Source: Rutpela maculata (lineage: Eukaryota; Arthropoda; Insecta; Coleoptera; Cerambycidae). Taken from it: DNA of 64,000 bases. This document shows, in pieces, positions 24,718 to 34,905 of the stretch. The position numbers were made by a program, and so were the translations under genes. The notes below the pieces were generated by a model that saw only the letters and a list, made by a program, of their open reading frames with translations, made no database searches and had not been told where the DNA came from. Numbering within the stretch: position 1 is the first letter of the stretch; each line of letters begins with the position of its first letter. The DNA lies in contig OW386293.2 of NCBI GenBank assembly GCA_936432065.2, forward strand, positions 65,613,965-65,677,964, given 5' to 3'.

Positions 24718-24953
24718 GGAAATAATTTGCGTAAGTTTAGATTGACTTTTAACAATTTATTTCCGTATGTATAAATAGTTGAACCATTAGCCGCAGTTAA
24801 TATCGTATCAAAATTCTTTTTAAAATCTGTGAAAACATTACGTGGCACTACAGATAAATCGGCGCCAGTGTCGATTAGGAAGTTCAAGTTGTTAGATCTG
24901 TCATAAATAAAAAGACGACGTTTGCTGCCAGAAAAGTCAAAGTCAGACGTCAT
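24690..24953 (-). pseudogene. pol: Aspartic protease (CsRn1-like)
   Basis: The minus-strand frame begins near the end of gag. FLIDTGADLSVVP carries an intact DTGA active-site triad (near residues 28-31). The frame ends in the region of overlap with the RT frame, and the downstream protease motif lies across a frameshift near 24717. Confidence 0.82.
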
Positions 24954-24971
24954 AAAATTATCAAACTTCAG

Positions 24972-25701
24972 TCAAGATTGATGATTATCAAATTTTTTAC
25001 AACTTTTACTGAATTTACACCATTCACCTCCACAACGATAAGCATTGGCACCATAAAGTTGATGGTGGTAACAAATAGTATTATCCGTACGATCAAACTT
25101 CCTGGGAACATTATTACGGTTGGGTGAACGATTGCGATTAGAAACACGAGTTTGTGAATTGCTTCTACTTTTGCAATTGTTGCAGTATGAAGTAGAAGGT
25201 TGAGGCTCGAAAGATTGAATAGAAAGTCTGGATTCTAAAGAGTTTAATCGAGAATGAAAATTTTCTTGTCTTTGTAATACTTGATTTATTGAATCTTGAA
25301 AGGTAACTGAAAAATTCTTGATGGTAGTAGTTAAATCCGATCCGGAGTCAAGAGGATTCTTTGAGTATGACGCGACCATCGAATTTTGACAAGACTCCCA
25401 TATCAGATCTGCAATATCGAGAATATCTTTGGTGTACGTTTTCCCTGACGCTGTAATAGGGATATACACGGTTTGAGGTAAACGTCTTTTCCATAATTTT
25501 ATTAATAACTCTTGACTAACCATGCTCAACCTCCGACAGTATTAAGCATGGATCTATAGAAGTCTGACGGCTTCAGATCACCCATCTGGGAACCTGAGAG
25601 TAAATCGTTTAGACGTTTTTCCTCACTCGATGATAAACGTGAAATCAAAATTTTCTTGAAGTTGAGATATAAATCTGTTTCAGGAGGATTAGATATTATA
25701 T
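24972..25701 (-). pseudogene. gag: Gag, C-terminal part with CHCC finger (CsRn1-like)
   Basis: Two minus-strand frames (25701-25526 and 25529-24972) continue the gag begun at 29913. The finger reads ICYHHQLYGANAYRCGGEWC near 25080-25020, the C-H-C-C spacing of the CsRn1 clade. An Arg/Ser/Asn-rich stretch precedes it. The frameshift is at about 25527. The left end abuts the ATAT duplication and LTR of the nested element. Confidence 0.8.
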
Positions 25702-26096
25702 TGTAGCGTGTTTCCACCTTAGGAAACTACCCCTTGCAAAATCCGTGGGTTCCAAAAATTATAACAAGAGATTGTCCACTAACACACTTTATTAAATATT
25801 TACTGGATACTTCACAATACTATTGTTAATTTAAATACACTTTACTGACTAAAAATCACAATGTTTATCACTTTGTTTCTCTTTGAACTCTTAACCTCAC
25901 TTTCTATACTTTCTGAACTTCTGAACTACTCGCCGAGAATGCGGTCGGTCTTTTATACTTAAAAATGACAGATCTTGATTTTTCTGTGATGACGCCACCA
26001 TTCTCTAGATAATTCCGGATGTTACTTTGGAATCTTCTGGTAGGTTCTTTTTCGAGTAGGTGCAAATACATCATTCTAGGGTTGTAACACATTACA
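25702..26096 (-). repeat. 3' LTR of the nested element, 395 bp
   Basis: Ends TGTAGCG...ATTACA on the + strand. It has one C fewer near 25718 and a T for C near 25976 compared with the copy at 29310-29705. The purine tract GGAGGGGGCAG precedes it on the minus strand. Confidence 0.93.
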
Positions 26097-26107
26097 CTGC
26101 CCCCTCC

Positions 26108-28984
26108 TTAAGCCTGAACGTCCCGGTCAGGCAATTCAGCCTCTTTCACATACTTCGCCAGTCTATCCAAGTGTACGATCTTCATCTTGGACTTTTTGTT
26201 TCGTTGAATCCGATAAACGACATCATTAATTCGGGTAATAACAGTATACGGTCCATCCCAAGGAGGTTGAAGTTTCGGGGATCTCCATTCCTTCCGCTGT
26301 GGGTTGTACAGCCAAACCAGATCCCCCACCTTGAATCCCCCTGTACTGGCATTCTGATCATAACGAGCCTTCAAGCGGTTACTAGTTCTGTTCATCTGCT
26401 CTCGATCATTCTTCGGCTGTTCTCGGCTTCCATTTCTGTAGTTGCTCATCGAAAATGGTTCTCCACGGGCAGCACAATTTTTACACTTGCGACACCAGGC
26501 CTCCACATCCTGGCGACTATTAACCCAATAGAACTGTTCCCGTGCTCTACTCAATGTCTTGTTTATGCCGAAGTGTCTGCTGGATGTTTCATTATGTGCT
26601 TCCTGGAGTACTTCTGGTACACGACACCTGGGAATCACTAGACGCATGGCAACCTGCTTCCCATCTGGGCTTTCCCATGCTCTCCTCAAAAGCCCATCTA
26701 CGACCATAAGTGAATCCCATTGTGACCATAAAGCCTTCAGCCCCACTTCTTTGTTGGAAACATCCTTCCATGCTGGACGCGTTCCCTCTTCTTTTGCTCT
26801 CAACATGGGTCCGATTTCTACATCGCGCAATTGCTCTTGCCTCAGAGTTTTCTTTGTCCAACTGTCTGGAAGATCGACCTTGACAATGTTGACTTCAACC
26901 ATGTTCGGCAATTTTCCCACCTGAGGGTAGCGCTTGCAATCTTCCTTGTCTGGTTTTCTGGATAACGCAGGAGTTTTGACTGCCTGCGTTGTCAACAGCC
27001 TGGTTTTCTCACATTGGTCGTTCACTTTTGACAAAATAAATTGTTCGTTCCCAATCCTTAAGACTCGCTTTCCTACGTCAACAATAAATCCATACTGTTC
27101 CATAATGTCCAGTCCCAAAATGAAGTCATCCGTAATGTCAGCCACAATGACCCTGTGGTCGAACCTCAAATGCCCAATCTGCAAACCCAGGTCTACTTCT
27201 CCATGAACCGTAGCCCTGTCCCCCGTAGCTGTCCGGACGATCACTTCTTCATTTTGCCTCTTGGTAATCTTTATGCCCGATATAAATCCTGGACGTACTA
27301 TTGATGACGTAGTACCTGTGTCGATGGTAAACAAACATTTTCTTCCGTTCACGTATCCATGCAACAACAGTCTGCTTGCGATTCTTCGAAGCTGGGAAAT
27401 CCTAATTTCTCTGGGGGCACTGCATTTCCTAGCCAGAACAACCCCCCTGGTACTGTTTTCCTGCTCCTCTTCAAGATTCACAGCATTTACTCGACTCTCC
27501 GAATTCTGCTGTCGACAGTCTCGCTTCATGTGTCCTACCTTGCCGCAGTTGTAACATTTAATACCACCACTCGGCTTTCCTTTGTTTTTCTGTTTTTCCT
27601 GCTTTCCAAGGTCATCTAGTTTATCAAATATTTTGGTAAACATTTTCTGCATGTCGGTCAACATAGGGTTCCGGTTCATTGCTGGTTGTAATTCTTCGAG
27701 AGTCACAGCTCGCACTTCTGACCGCTGGGTGACTTTAAAGGCAGCCTCTACTTCAAGGGCACGCACCAAAGCCTCGCTAATACTTTGATGTCTCGTCAGC
27801 CTCAGAATTCGCCTGACCTCTTCGTCCCTTATGCCTTCTAAAAAGGCTCCCACGGCTAACTGCTCCTGAAATTCTCTAGGTGCACTCGGATACGCCAGAT
27901 GTGCCAGTCTCTCTATCGCAGCTTCAAATTCTTGCAGACTTTCTCCAGCTTTTTGAACCCGTGACTTTAGCTGAGCCTGGTATACTTGAACGAGGTGTTG
28001 GTCGCCATACCTCAAGTCCAATGCAGCTTCCAGAACTTTGAAGTCTCTTTGTTTCTCCACCGGGATGGTCTGAAGCAACTCTGAGGCTTGGCCCCTTAGC
28101 GCCAGAACTAATGCCATAGCCTTTTCCTCGTTATCCCAGTTATTTGCACTTGCAGCCGCCTCAAATTGTCTCTTGTAGGTTGTCCATGAGCTTAGGCCGT
28201 CAAAGGAGGGAGGTTTTAACCGAGGGCCTGACAATGTTACTAGCTGGCCTCCTTTCTCAACCAATTGTCGCTTAAGTCGCTCTACTTCTCCTTCGACCTC
28301 ACTCATCTTTCTTTTGATTTGACTGACTTCAGCCTTTATATCCTCCTTGATTTTGTTAATGATTGAATTCATAGCATCATGTTGGATTTTCATTTGTTCG
28401 TTCAGGATTTTCCTCAGTTCTTCCTGGCGTCTTTCTTGTTCCTCTTTCTCCTCTTGACGTCTTCTTTCTTGCTGTTCCTTTTCTTTTTGACGTCTTCTTT
28501 CTTGCTGTTCCTTTTCTTTTTGACGTCTTCTTTCTTGTTCTTCTTTTTCTTTTTGACGACGCTTTTCTTCTTCTTGCCGTCTTCTTTCTTGTTCTTTTTC
28601 TTCTCGACGCCGCTTCTCTTCCTCTTGACGTTGTCTTTCTTGTCTTTCTTTCTCTTCTTTTTCTTCTTGATGTCTTCTCTCTTGTTCTTCTTTTTCTTTT
28701 TGACGAAGCTTCTCTTTCTCTTGTCTTTTTTCTTGCTCTTCTTGACGACGCTTTTTTTCCTCTTGTCGTCTTTTTTCTTGCTCTTCTTTTTCTTCTTGAC
28801 GCCGCTTTTCTTCCTCTTGTCGTTTCCTTTCATACTCTTCTTTTTCTTTTTGTCGTTTTCTTTCATACTCTTCTTTTTCTTTTTGTCGTTTTCTTTCATA
28901 CTCTTCTTTTTCTTCTTGACGTTGCTGGGCCATTGTCCTCATTAATTTCGCAAATAGGTCCTGTATTTGTTTCTCAGCTGCCAT
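26108..28984 (-). CDS. gag: Continuous 958-aa Gag-protease-integrase fusion frame
   Basis: One uninterrupted frame. Residues about 15-240 are an expanded Arg/Glu/Lys/Gln coiled coil, with tandem runs such as KRQKEKEEYE. About 255-420 is the Gag capsid-like domain. The CCHC knuckle is CYNCGKVGHMKRDC near 478-491. The protease site is DTGT near 555, where relatives have DTGA. After LTTQAVKTPAL near 660 the frame jumps to the linker before integrase, skipping RT and RNase H. The integrase zinc region is present (HNETSSRHFG, then CRKCKNC), but the DDE core is missing. The GPY/F end (PWDGPYTVI) closes the protein. No gag-pol frameshift is needed, unlike in the 7530-13847 copy. The start MAAEKQ corresponds to the second Met of the relative. 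Confidence 0.88.
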   Translation of the reverse strand: MAAEKQIQDLFAKLMRTMAQQRQEEKEEYERKRQKEKEEYERKRQKEKEEYERKRQEEEKRRQEEKEEQEKRRQEEKKRRQEEQEKRQEKEKLRQKEKEEQERRHQEEKEEKERQERQRQEEEKRRREEKEQERRRQEEEKRRQKEKEEQERRRQKEKEQQERRRQKEKEQQERRRQEEKEEQERRQEELRKILNEQMKIQHDAMNSIINKIKEDIKAEVSQIKRKMSEVEGEVERLKRQLVEKGGQLVTLSGPRLKPPSFDGLSSWTTYKRQFEAAASANNWDNEEKAMALVLALRGQASELLQTIPVEKQRDFKVLEAALDLRYGDQHLVQVYQAQLKSRVQKAGESLQEFEAAIERLAHLAYPSAPREFQEQLAVGAFLEGIRDEEVRRILRLTRHQSISEALVRALEVEAAFKVTQRSEVRAVTLEELQPAMNRNPMLTDMQKMFTKIFDKLDDLGKQEKQKNKGKPSGGIKCYNCGKVGHMKRDCRQQNSESRVNAVNLEEEQENSTRGVVLARKCSAPREIRISQLRRIASRLLLHGYVNGRKCLFTIDTGTTSSIVRPGFISGIKITKRQNEEVIVRTATGDRATVHGEVDLGLQIGHLRFDHRVIVADITDDFILGLDIMEQYGFIVDVGKRVLRIGNEQFILSKVNDQCEKTRLLTTQAVKTPALSRKPDKEDCKRYPQVGKLPNMVEVNIVKVDLPDSWTKKTLRQEQLRDVEIGPMLRAKEEGTRPAWKDVSNKEVGLKALWSQWDSLMVVDGLLRRAWESPDGKQVAMRLVIPRCRVPEVLQEAHNETSSRHFGINKTLSRAREQFYWVNSRQDVEAWCRKCKNCAARGEPFSMSNYRNGSREQPKNDREQMNRTSNRLKARYDQNASTGGFKVGDLVWLYNPQRKEWRSPKLQPPWDGPYTVITRINDVVYRIQRNKKSKMKIVHLDRLAKYVKEAELPDRDVQA

Positions 28985-29309
28985 GTTTTTGGCAAAATAA
29001 AACTATCACGTCAATGGAACTTTCCAGAAAAATCTCAAACAGCACGAAAAAGTCTTATCCAGAGTCTTTTGTCACTATCCAGTAGTTCTAGTAATTTTCA
29101 CGCACTAGCACAAATGAGTCTTTTTCAGTGTCTCTGTCACTTTCCCGAAAACGCACTTTTTCACAGTTTCGAGTCCAAAAATAGTCCTTAAACAATGTCC
29201 CGTTAATCAATTCCCAGTGTCACCACTAATTCCCAAGAAGAACACTGTAGAAACCTCTTCTTGAACAGTCCAGAAATCTTCTGTTATAATTCCGCTTCTG
29301 ACACCAATT
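28985..29309 (-). other. Leader and primer site of the nested element
   Basis: Non-coding leader that resembles 7929-8365. The minus-strand primer site at 29293-29309 reads TTGGTGTCAGAAGCGGA. Confidence 0.6.
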
Positions 29310-29705
29310 TGTAGCGTGTTTCCACCCTTAGGAAACTACCCCTTGCAAAATCCGTGGGTTCCAAAAATTATAACAAGAGATTGTCCACTAACACACTTTA
29401 TTAAATATTTACTGGATACTTCACAATACTATTGTTAATTTAAATACACTTTACTGACTAAAAATCACAATGTTTATCACTTTGTTTCTCTTTGAACTCT
29501 TAACCTCACTTTCTATACTTTCTGAACTTCTGAACTACTCGCCGAGAATGCGGTCGGTCTTTTATACTTAAAAATGACAGATCTCGATTTTTCTGTGATG
29601 ACGCCACCATTCTCTAGATAATTCCGGATGTTACTTTGGAATCTTCTGGTAGGTTCTTTTTCGAGTAGGTGCAAATACATCATTCTAGGGTTGTAACACA
29701 TTACA
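29310..29705 (-). repeat. 5' LTR of the nested element, 396 bp
   Basis: Nearly identical to 25702-26096. About 85-90 percent similar by eye to the LTRs at 7530 and 13449, so the two elements belong to different subfamilies. Confidence 0.93.
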
Positions 29706-29913
29706 ATATCGTATATATTATCTATCACATCTAACGGCAAATTAGCTATAACTTGGTCGTACTTTTTTTGTCATTGACAATCTTTGCAACAGAAAACTGT
29801 GATTCGATTTGGGTAAACCAAATTTCAGGTTTTGATTTCCAAAACGGGGGTAGCTTGACAGATGTGACATAATGGGTTTGAGGAAAATCCTCGTCTGAAG
29901 GTTGTATTGGCAT
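29706..29913 (-). pseudogene. gag: Gag N-terminal part (CsRn1-like), separated by nested element
   Basis: The minus-strand start ATG is at 29913-29911 (MPIQPSDEDFPQ). A typical CsRn1-type capsid start, LPPFWKSKPEIWFTQIESQF, follows. An A-run near 29775 carries a one-base frameshift, after which the frame reaches the ATAT duplication at 29706-29709. It continues, after the nested element, at 25701. Confidence 0.75.
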
Positions 29914-30423
29914 AATTAGTTGATTAACAATTGGTTGATTGACGGTTTCTTTAAGTTAAAAAGGGAAATGTACGTTAACTCACTTACCAGTTTTCTGTGT
30001 ATTCTTCTTTATATTCTTATTTATATTCTTCTTTAAGTGAAAAGGTTAACATCATCTGGACAATTTATAGTAGTATTATAATGGTTTCAAATCTGGGATG
30101 TTGATGTGTGTCAATTTATAGTAACCAAATTATAAAATAAGTTTTAAGCGTTTCTTTTTGCTTTCTAACTTCTTTCAATGGGTTGGGAAAATTCCAGAAT
30201 TCTCGGAGTTGGTTTATTGGTTATCGGGTATGGTTATTCTCTTGTGTTAAATTTTAAAGAAGATCTTCTTTTTGAAATACCGTCTATATCTCTATTTGCT
30301 TGGGTTTTTGAAATAATTTATAATTTCTTCATATCGATCTTCGAGTATAGAAATGGTTTTTGCTTACCCATCAATTAATTTCATTAGTTAATATGATCAC
30401 GTCAGATCAAAAGATTGTGTGCT
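29914..30423 (-). other. 5' leader of the CsRn1-like element
   Basis: Untranslated sequence between the primer site and gag. No ORF has retroelement similarity. A TTATATTCTT-type repeat lies near 30001-30035. Confidence 0.5.
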
Positions 30424-30440
30424 TGTCGGGGTCACCAATT
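30424..30440 (-). other. Primer-binding site, tRNA-Trp type
   Basis: Minus-strand reading is TTGGTGACCCCGACAAG just outside the 5' LTR. The CsRn1/Kabuki clade is known to use tRNA-Trp with a site of this kind. Confidence 0.65.
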
Positions 30441-30641
30441 TATAGCAAAAGTTATAATAAAATAAAATTTTGTTGGAATATACGTATATTACAGTTGTTT
30501 TTATAACATCGTTTTTATTTCATGTACATATAAAAAATTTTTTTCTTGTTGTATATTGTTTTTCATGGTCTCCACAGAAACTTCTGTCTTCCGTAGTAAT
30601 AAGAAAGCGCGTGAGTGAGTGAGTGAGTCGCTATCGCTATA
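30441..30641 (-). repeat. 5' LTR of the CsRn1-like element, 201 bp
   Basis: Matches 21684-21881 with small differences. It is followed on the right by the CACGT duplication. Confidence 0.9.
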
Positions 30642-30646
30642 CACGT

Positions 30647-30792
30647 CCTGGATGTGATGTTGTTCCACACCCAAGTACGTGTGGTCTCTCCGGCATCCAG
30701 ATGTCGTAGGATGCTTCCGTCTGCGAGCTGCGCGTCTTCAAGGAATATCCCGCTTCGTCCTCTCTTGAGGTAGACGACTGCACACTTGTCCA

Positions 30793-30793
<1 letters not shown>
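30647..30793 (-). pseudogene. R2-like LINE, upstream fragment split from 20.5-21.7 kb
   Basis: The minus-strand frame starts at a conserved-looking KCAVVYLKRG stretch after the RT core and leads up to the CACGT duplication at 30642-30646. If the LTR element and one CACGT copy are removed, it runs on into the segment ending at 21678. Upstream it is bounded by an ATTATC microsatellite. Confidence 0.7.

Positions 30794-30868
<75 letters not shown>
30792..30868. repeat. (ATT)n/(ATTATC)n microsatellite
   Basis: ATTATC units repeated about eight times within ATT repeats. It lies at the edge of the R2-like LINE remnant. Confidence 0.95.
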
Positions 30869-31036
30869 GGATTATAGTGCTCAGTGTTATATTAGTGAAG
30901 TATTTATTTGTTGTAATTAGTCGTAAGTTAATAAATTAGTATTTAGTGTTATAATTTCCGAATCCACAGTACAGTTTTACTGAGTTTATGGGGTTTACTG
31001 AGGAGTATAAACACGTGACAATACATTCCATCTCAA
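30869..31036. other. Short AT-rich spacer
   Basis: No gene or repeat recognised between the microsatellite and the hAT-type element. Confidence 0.4.
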
Positions 31037-31044
31037 CTGGTTAC

Positions 31045-31172
31045 CAGTGGCGTAGCCAGCTGTTTATGCTGATTACAAAAGTAGTATAAAAAAATGGCAA
31101 GTAAAAATAAAACATACATTTTTATCTACTGTAGGGGACATAAGGTCCCCTAGCCCCCTAGCTACGTCACTG
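31045..31172. mobile_element. hAT-type MITE, 128 bp, 8-bp TSD
   Basis: Flanked by exact CTGGTTAC copies (31037-31044 and 31173-31180). The ends are CAGTGGCGTAGCCAG and, in reverse, CAGTGACGTAGCTAG. An 8-bp duplication and CAGTG ends are hAT features. It has no coding sequence. Confidence 0.88.
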
Positions 31173-31180
31173 CTGGTTAC

Positions 31181-31884
31181 TGAGACAAACAGAAAGACCA
31201 CTTCTTTCATTTCCATTCGGGGGACCGTAACTCCCTTGGAAACCATTTCCATACATGTCTTTATATGAACTTTTCCTTATTTCTTTATGTAGAATTCGCT
31301 CTCGAATTTCTTGACAATTTAGAAACATTGTATTGTTTGAATGATTTGCTATCTTTCGAATTTTTAATAATTACATTAACATAAATTTTATATGCTATGA
31401 ATAACATAAAACGATAAAAAAATAATACATCAGTATTCACATTTTTAATTAAATATTTGTACTGAATAAAGTTCCGATCTAGATTTATATTTTTATTTTT
31501 CATTTAGTGCTTTAAAATTTGGTAAGTAATGAATATGAAGTACAAGTGAAAAATAGTTTTCCAGTCTGGTGAATATTATCAATATGTAGACTCACTTAAC
31601 TTTCGTTGAGCCAGGTACGTGCGAACCGTTGCTCGTTACGCCGAGAGCTTTAATTAGGTTCTCATTACAAAACCGCCCTGTGCCCTAGACGTATCTTCTT
31701 TGTAACTAAGTTTCCTCTATGACGATGATACCGCACCTACACTTCACTAGCATGTACACTTATATTAAAAATTAGAAATATGTACATATAGATAAATTAT
31801 TTTAATTAATATACTGAATGTTCCAGATTTAGCACGACGGCCATATCTCCTTTTTCCATAGAGATAAAGGAAAGGTTTCGTTGA
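31181..31884. other. AT-rich spacer without recognised genes
   Basis: Only short chance frames. No repeat structure was seen apart from A/T-rich runs. Confidence 0.4.
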
Positions 31885-31887
31885 TTA

Positions 31888-32848
31888 CACAGGTCTGCAA
31901 CAAAAAAACTGCATAGGATTTTTAAACTGTTTCTTATAAATGTTTACTCACTAAAACCGGGAAAAATACTCGAAACATTCCATCACGTCAGGTTTTCTTG
32001 CAAAACTCGTGTTTGTTATTTCATTTAGAGCGAAACGTCCGTTTAACTCGAAATCTGGTATCCTATTCTTGGTTGCTATATACTGCCAAAAGATGGAGAA
32101 TATTTCAGATAATCTGTGTTCCAAGTTCCCAAAACTGTCTGAAAACAAGTTGAAAGGGGGGTTTTTACTGGCCCCAACATACGAAAACTGTTATCCGATC
32201 CCCTCTTTTCAGAAACAATGGGAGAAAAAGAAAAAGAAGCGTGGAACCCTTTCAAAGACGTAGTGCACAAGATTTTGGGTAGTACTAAAGACCATTCACT
32301 ATAAAACCATCGTAAAACGCATATTGGCTGCATATAAAGCTCAAGGATGCAACATGAGCTTAAAAGTTAATTTTTTACACTCCCATGTCAACTATTTTTT
32401 CGAAAACTTGGGAGGTGAGAGATTTCACCAGGATGTCCATGATATCGAGATATACTTGCTACCAAGGAAGATGGGACGTCAATATGCTAGCTGACTACTG
32501 TTGGATGCTCGAGCGGGAAACAGAAAATGGAAAGCGGATGCGTGGAGAGCGAATGCGTGAAGGAAAGGTTACATAGGCAAAAAAAATGAACACGGAATGT
32601 TAAGTACATTTCATGAAGAAATTGTTTGTTTAATTATAAGACATATTGTTTAGTTCATTGTAATAAAATGGTGTCTTTTTTCATTAGTGTTAGGCTTTTT
32701 TTATCAAAACACCTTATATTTTGCAAAAAAAACTGTACGTGATGGAGGTAAATGGAGATCATTTTTGGATTCAGCAGACTAGAAAACATCATATTTACCA
32801 AAAACATCCCATGCCGCTGGAAAAAAAATATTTTTTTGCAGACCTGTG
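31888..32848 (+). mobile_element. CACAGG-ended DNA element, 961 bp, TSD TTA
   Basis: Ends are CACAGGTCTGCAACAAAAA and, in reverse, CACAGGTCTGCAAAAAAAT. It is flanked by TTA (31885-31887 and 32849-32851). CAC ends with a 3-bp duplication suggest EnSpm/CACTA, though PIF/Harbinger also makes TTA duplications. It carries a degraded coding segment (32170-32580). The element at 34214-34905 has the same CACAGG start and also a 3-bp duplication. Confidence 0.75.
32110..32580 (+). pseudogene. Remnant of an uncharacterised TE-associated arthropod protein
   Basis: Several frames in order carry phrases I recognise from uncharacterised arthropod proteins that travel with repeats. One is a FKDVVHKILG-like stretch (near 32250). 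A GCNM-S-K-(x)-FLHSH-like stretch follows near 32348-32380, then ERFHQDV (near 32420), and LADYCWML with an upstream QGRWDVN (near 32455-32510). Stops and frameshifts separate them. I know no function for the family. It may be the element's own second protein. Confidence 0.5.
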
Positions 32849-32866
32849 TTATTAGTATCCTACAAG

Positions 32867-33171
32867 CAGTGGCGGATTTAGCAATAGGCATAGTAGGCAC
32901 GTGCCTAGGGCAGCAAAATTCAGGTCGTGAATATAAAAAAACTGTGACGATTGCAGCAGGAACACAGAAAAGCTAAACTATACAGAAGCGAAATCTATAA
33001 AGCTCACGATAGGACCGAATTTGAGGGCGCATGTCCCATATCCGCCATTTTATAACCGCCCGTTCTGTCACAACACAAGCCATGTGATTATTGTGTACAT
33101 TTGCGATTGATTTTTCAGGGGCGGCAAATTTAACCATGCCTTGGGCTGCACAAAACCCAAACCCGTCGCTG
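32867..33171. mobile_element. hAT-type element, 305 bp, 8-bp TSD
   Basis: Flanked by exact CCTACAAG copies (32859-32866 and 33172-33179). The ends are CAGTGGCGGATTTAG and, in reverse, CAGCGACGGGTTTGG. It is non-autonomous, with no transposase. Confidence 0.88.
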
Positions 33172-33334
33172 CCTACAAGACGTGTAAACACAAATTGAAA
33201 AACTTAACTTAGAAACCACCCTCATCCTTATTTTTTTAAATAACACACCATTGTTTTCTCATGATAAATAAAGTACTACTAATTCATCGGTGTGAAATTA
33301 TCAGCCAATGTTACGGAAACATCCGAGTATTCAT

Positions 33335-33690
33335 ACACGTAGAATAATCTTAACAAATATTACAAAATAAATAATTTTAAAAAATATAAAATCTCGATTT
33401 TTAATTTATTTAAAAATTAGTAGAAATATAATTTAGTAAAAATACAGTAAATTGTCATGGCTGAAAAAGATTGTCATTTTACTTATAAGCGCTTGTTTTA
33501 TTATTATATTCTAGAATATAATAATAAAACAAGCGCTTATAAGTAAAATGACAATCTTTTTCAGCCATGACAATTTACTGTATTTTTACTAAATTATATT
33601 TCTACTAATTTTTAAATAAATTAAAAATCGAGATTTTAGATTTTTTTAAATTATTTATTTTGTAATATTTTTTAAGATTATTCTACGTGT
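33335..33690. repeat. Near-perfect 356-bp palindrome
   Basis: Two 178-bp arms are centred on CTAG at 33511-33514. I count about three mismatches, all in the outer part (near 33355 and 33378-33386), while the inner arms match exactly. The ends read ACACGTAGAATAATCTTAA. It could fold into a hairpin with almost no loop. A fold-back element or a head-to-head duplication would explain it. Confidence 0.95.
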
Positions 33691-33710
33691 AGCTAGCACT
33701 AGTGCTAGCT
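33691..33710. repeat. Perfect 20-bp palindrome
   Basis: AGCTAGCACTAGTGCTAGCT directly abuts the right end of the larger palindrome. Confidence 0.9.
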
Positions 33711-34154
33711 TGGGCGCGTTTTAAAGGTGTTTTAAAGGTGTGAGGGGGTCGACTAAAGAATATACAAAAACGATTTACGTAAAATTTTCTACCAGATTCG
33801 AATTTCGAGCTTGCTAATTCATTCGGAATTGCGAAATTCTCCAACTTTTCCAAGAAAAAGAAAACAAAATCTGAAAACATAAAAATATGTATTTTTTTAT
33901 TTCTCACTCCGTATCGCGGGTGCTGTCAGATATTTTAATATCAAATATTATGTCTGCCTCTCCAACGGTTCGTGTTTCAGAAGTGTAAAATAAAAGAGAA
34001 CACTAGGAAATGGCGTTGCAAGTCTGATTTTTGTGCGTCTCGTGACATTTCCATCATGTCAAATTTTGTTTCACTGGCAATTTACTTACTGCCATTTGTA
34101 TTGAGGATTTTTCAAACCGGTAACTGCCTTTATATCTGTATTTTCATTGAAGTA

Positions 34155-34213
34155 ATGGCTCAACGCTGGACTATTCAGGACAAAGTTCAACTGATTCGAT
34201 CAGTTGGTGATAA
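34155..34213 (+). pseudogene. DDE transposase pseudogene, exon-like piece 1 (N-terminus)
   Basis: ATG at 34155 with a helix-turn-helix-like start (MAQRWTIQDKVQLIRSVGDN). This is the N-terminus of an IS630/Tc1-mariner-type transposase with a DUF4817-like domain. The coding sequence is cut by the CACAGG element at 34214 (TSD TAA at 34211-34213) and resumes at 34906. Confidence 0.65.

Positions 34214-34905
<692 letters not shown>

Larger units (their letters stand above)
25702..29705 (-). mobile_element. Internally deleted gypsy element nested in CsRn1 gag
   Basis: The same family as 7530-13847, inverted. LTRs at 25702-26096 and 29310-29705 differ by about one indel and one substitution. The target duplication is ATAT (25698-25701 and 29706-29709). 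It is 4.0 kb instead of 6.3 kb because RT, RNase H and the integrase core are missing. The remaining Gag-protease-integrase ends form one continuous frame. Young by its LTRs, it was probably moved by proteins from a complete relative. Confidence 0.93.
21679..30646 (-). mobile_element. CsRn1-like Ty3/gypsy element with CHCC Gag, interrupted
   Basis: LTRs at 21684-21881 and 30441-30641 (TATAGC...GCTATA), with the 5-bp target duplication CACGT at 21679-21683 and 30642-30646. It runs on the minus strand as gag, protease, RT, RNase H, integrase. Gag has the Cys-His-Cys-Cys finger known from the CsRn1/Kabuki clade, and the primer site reads TGGTGACCCCGAC, as in tRNA-Trp-primed members of that clade. 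Another gypsy element sits in gag. Several frameshifts make it inactive. Confidence 0.88.

Noticed and set aside
28379..28945. 188-codon Leu/Phe-rich frame on the + strand
   Set aside because: It lies antisense to the charged coiled coil of the 958-codon Gag frame and results from its codon bias. The same holds for 8525-8749 against the other gag.
30563..30852. Met-Ile repeat frame on the minus strand
   Set aside because: It is the translation of the ATTATC microsatellite; only the part at 30647-30793 in the other frame is LINE sequence.
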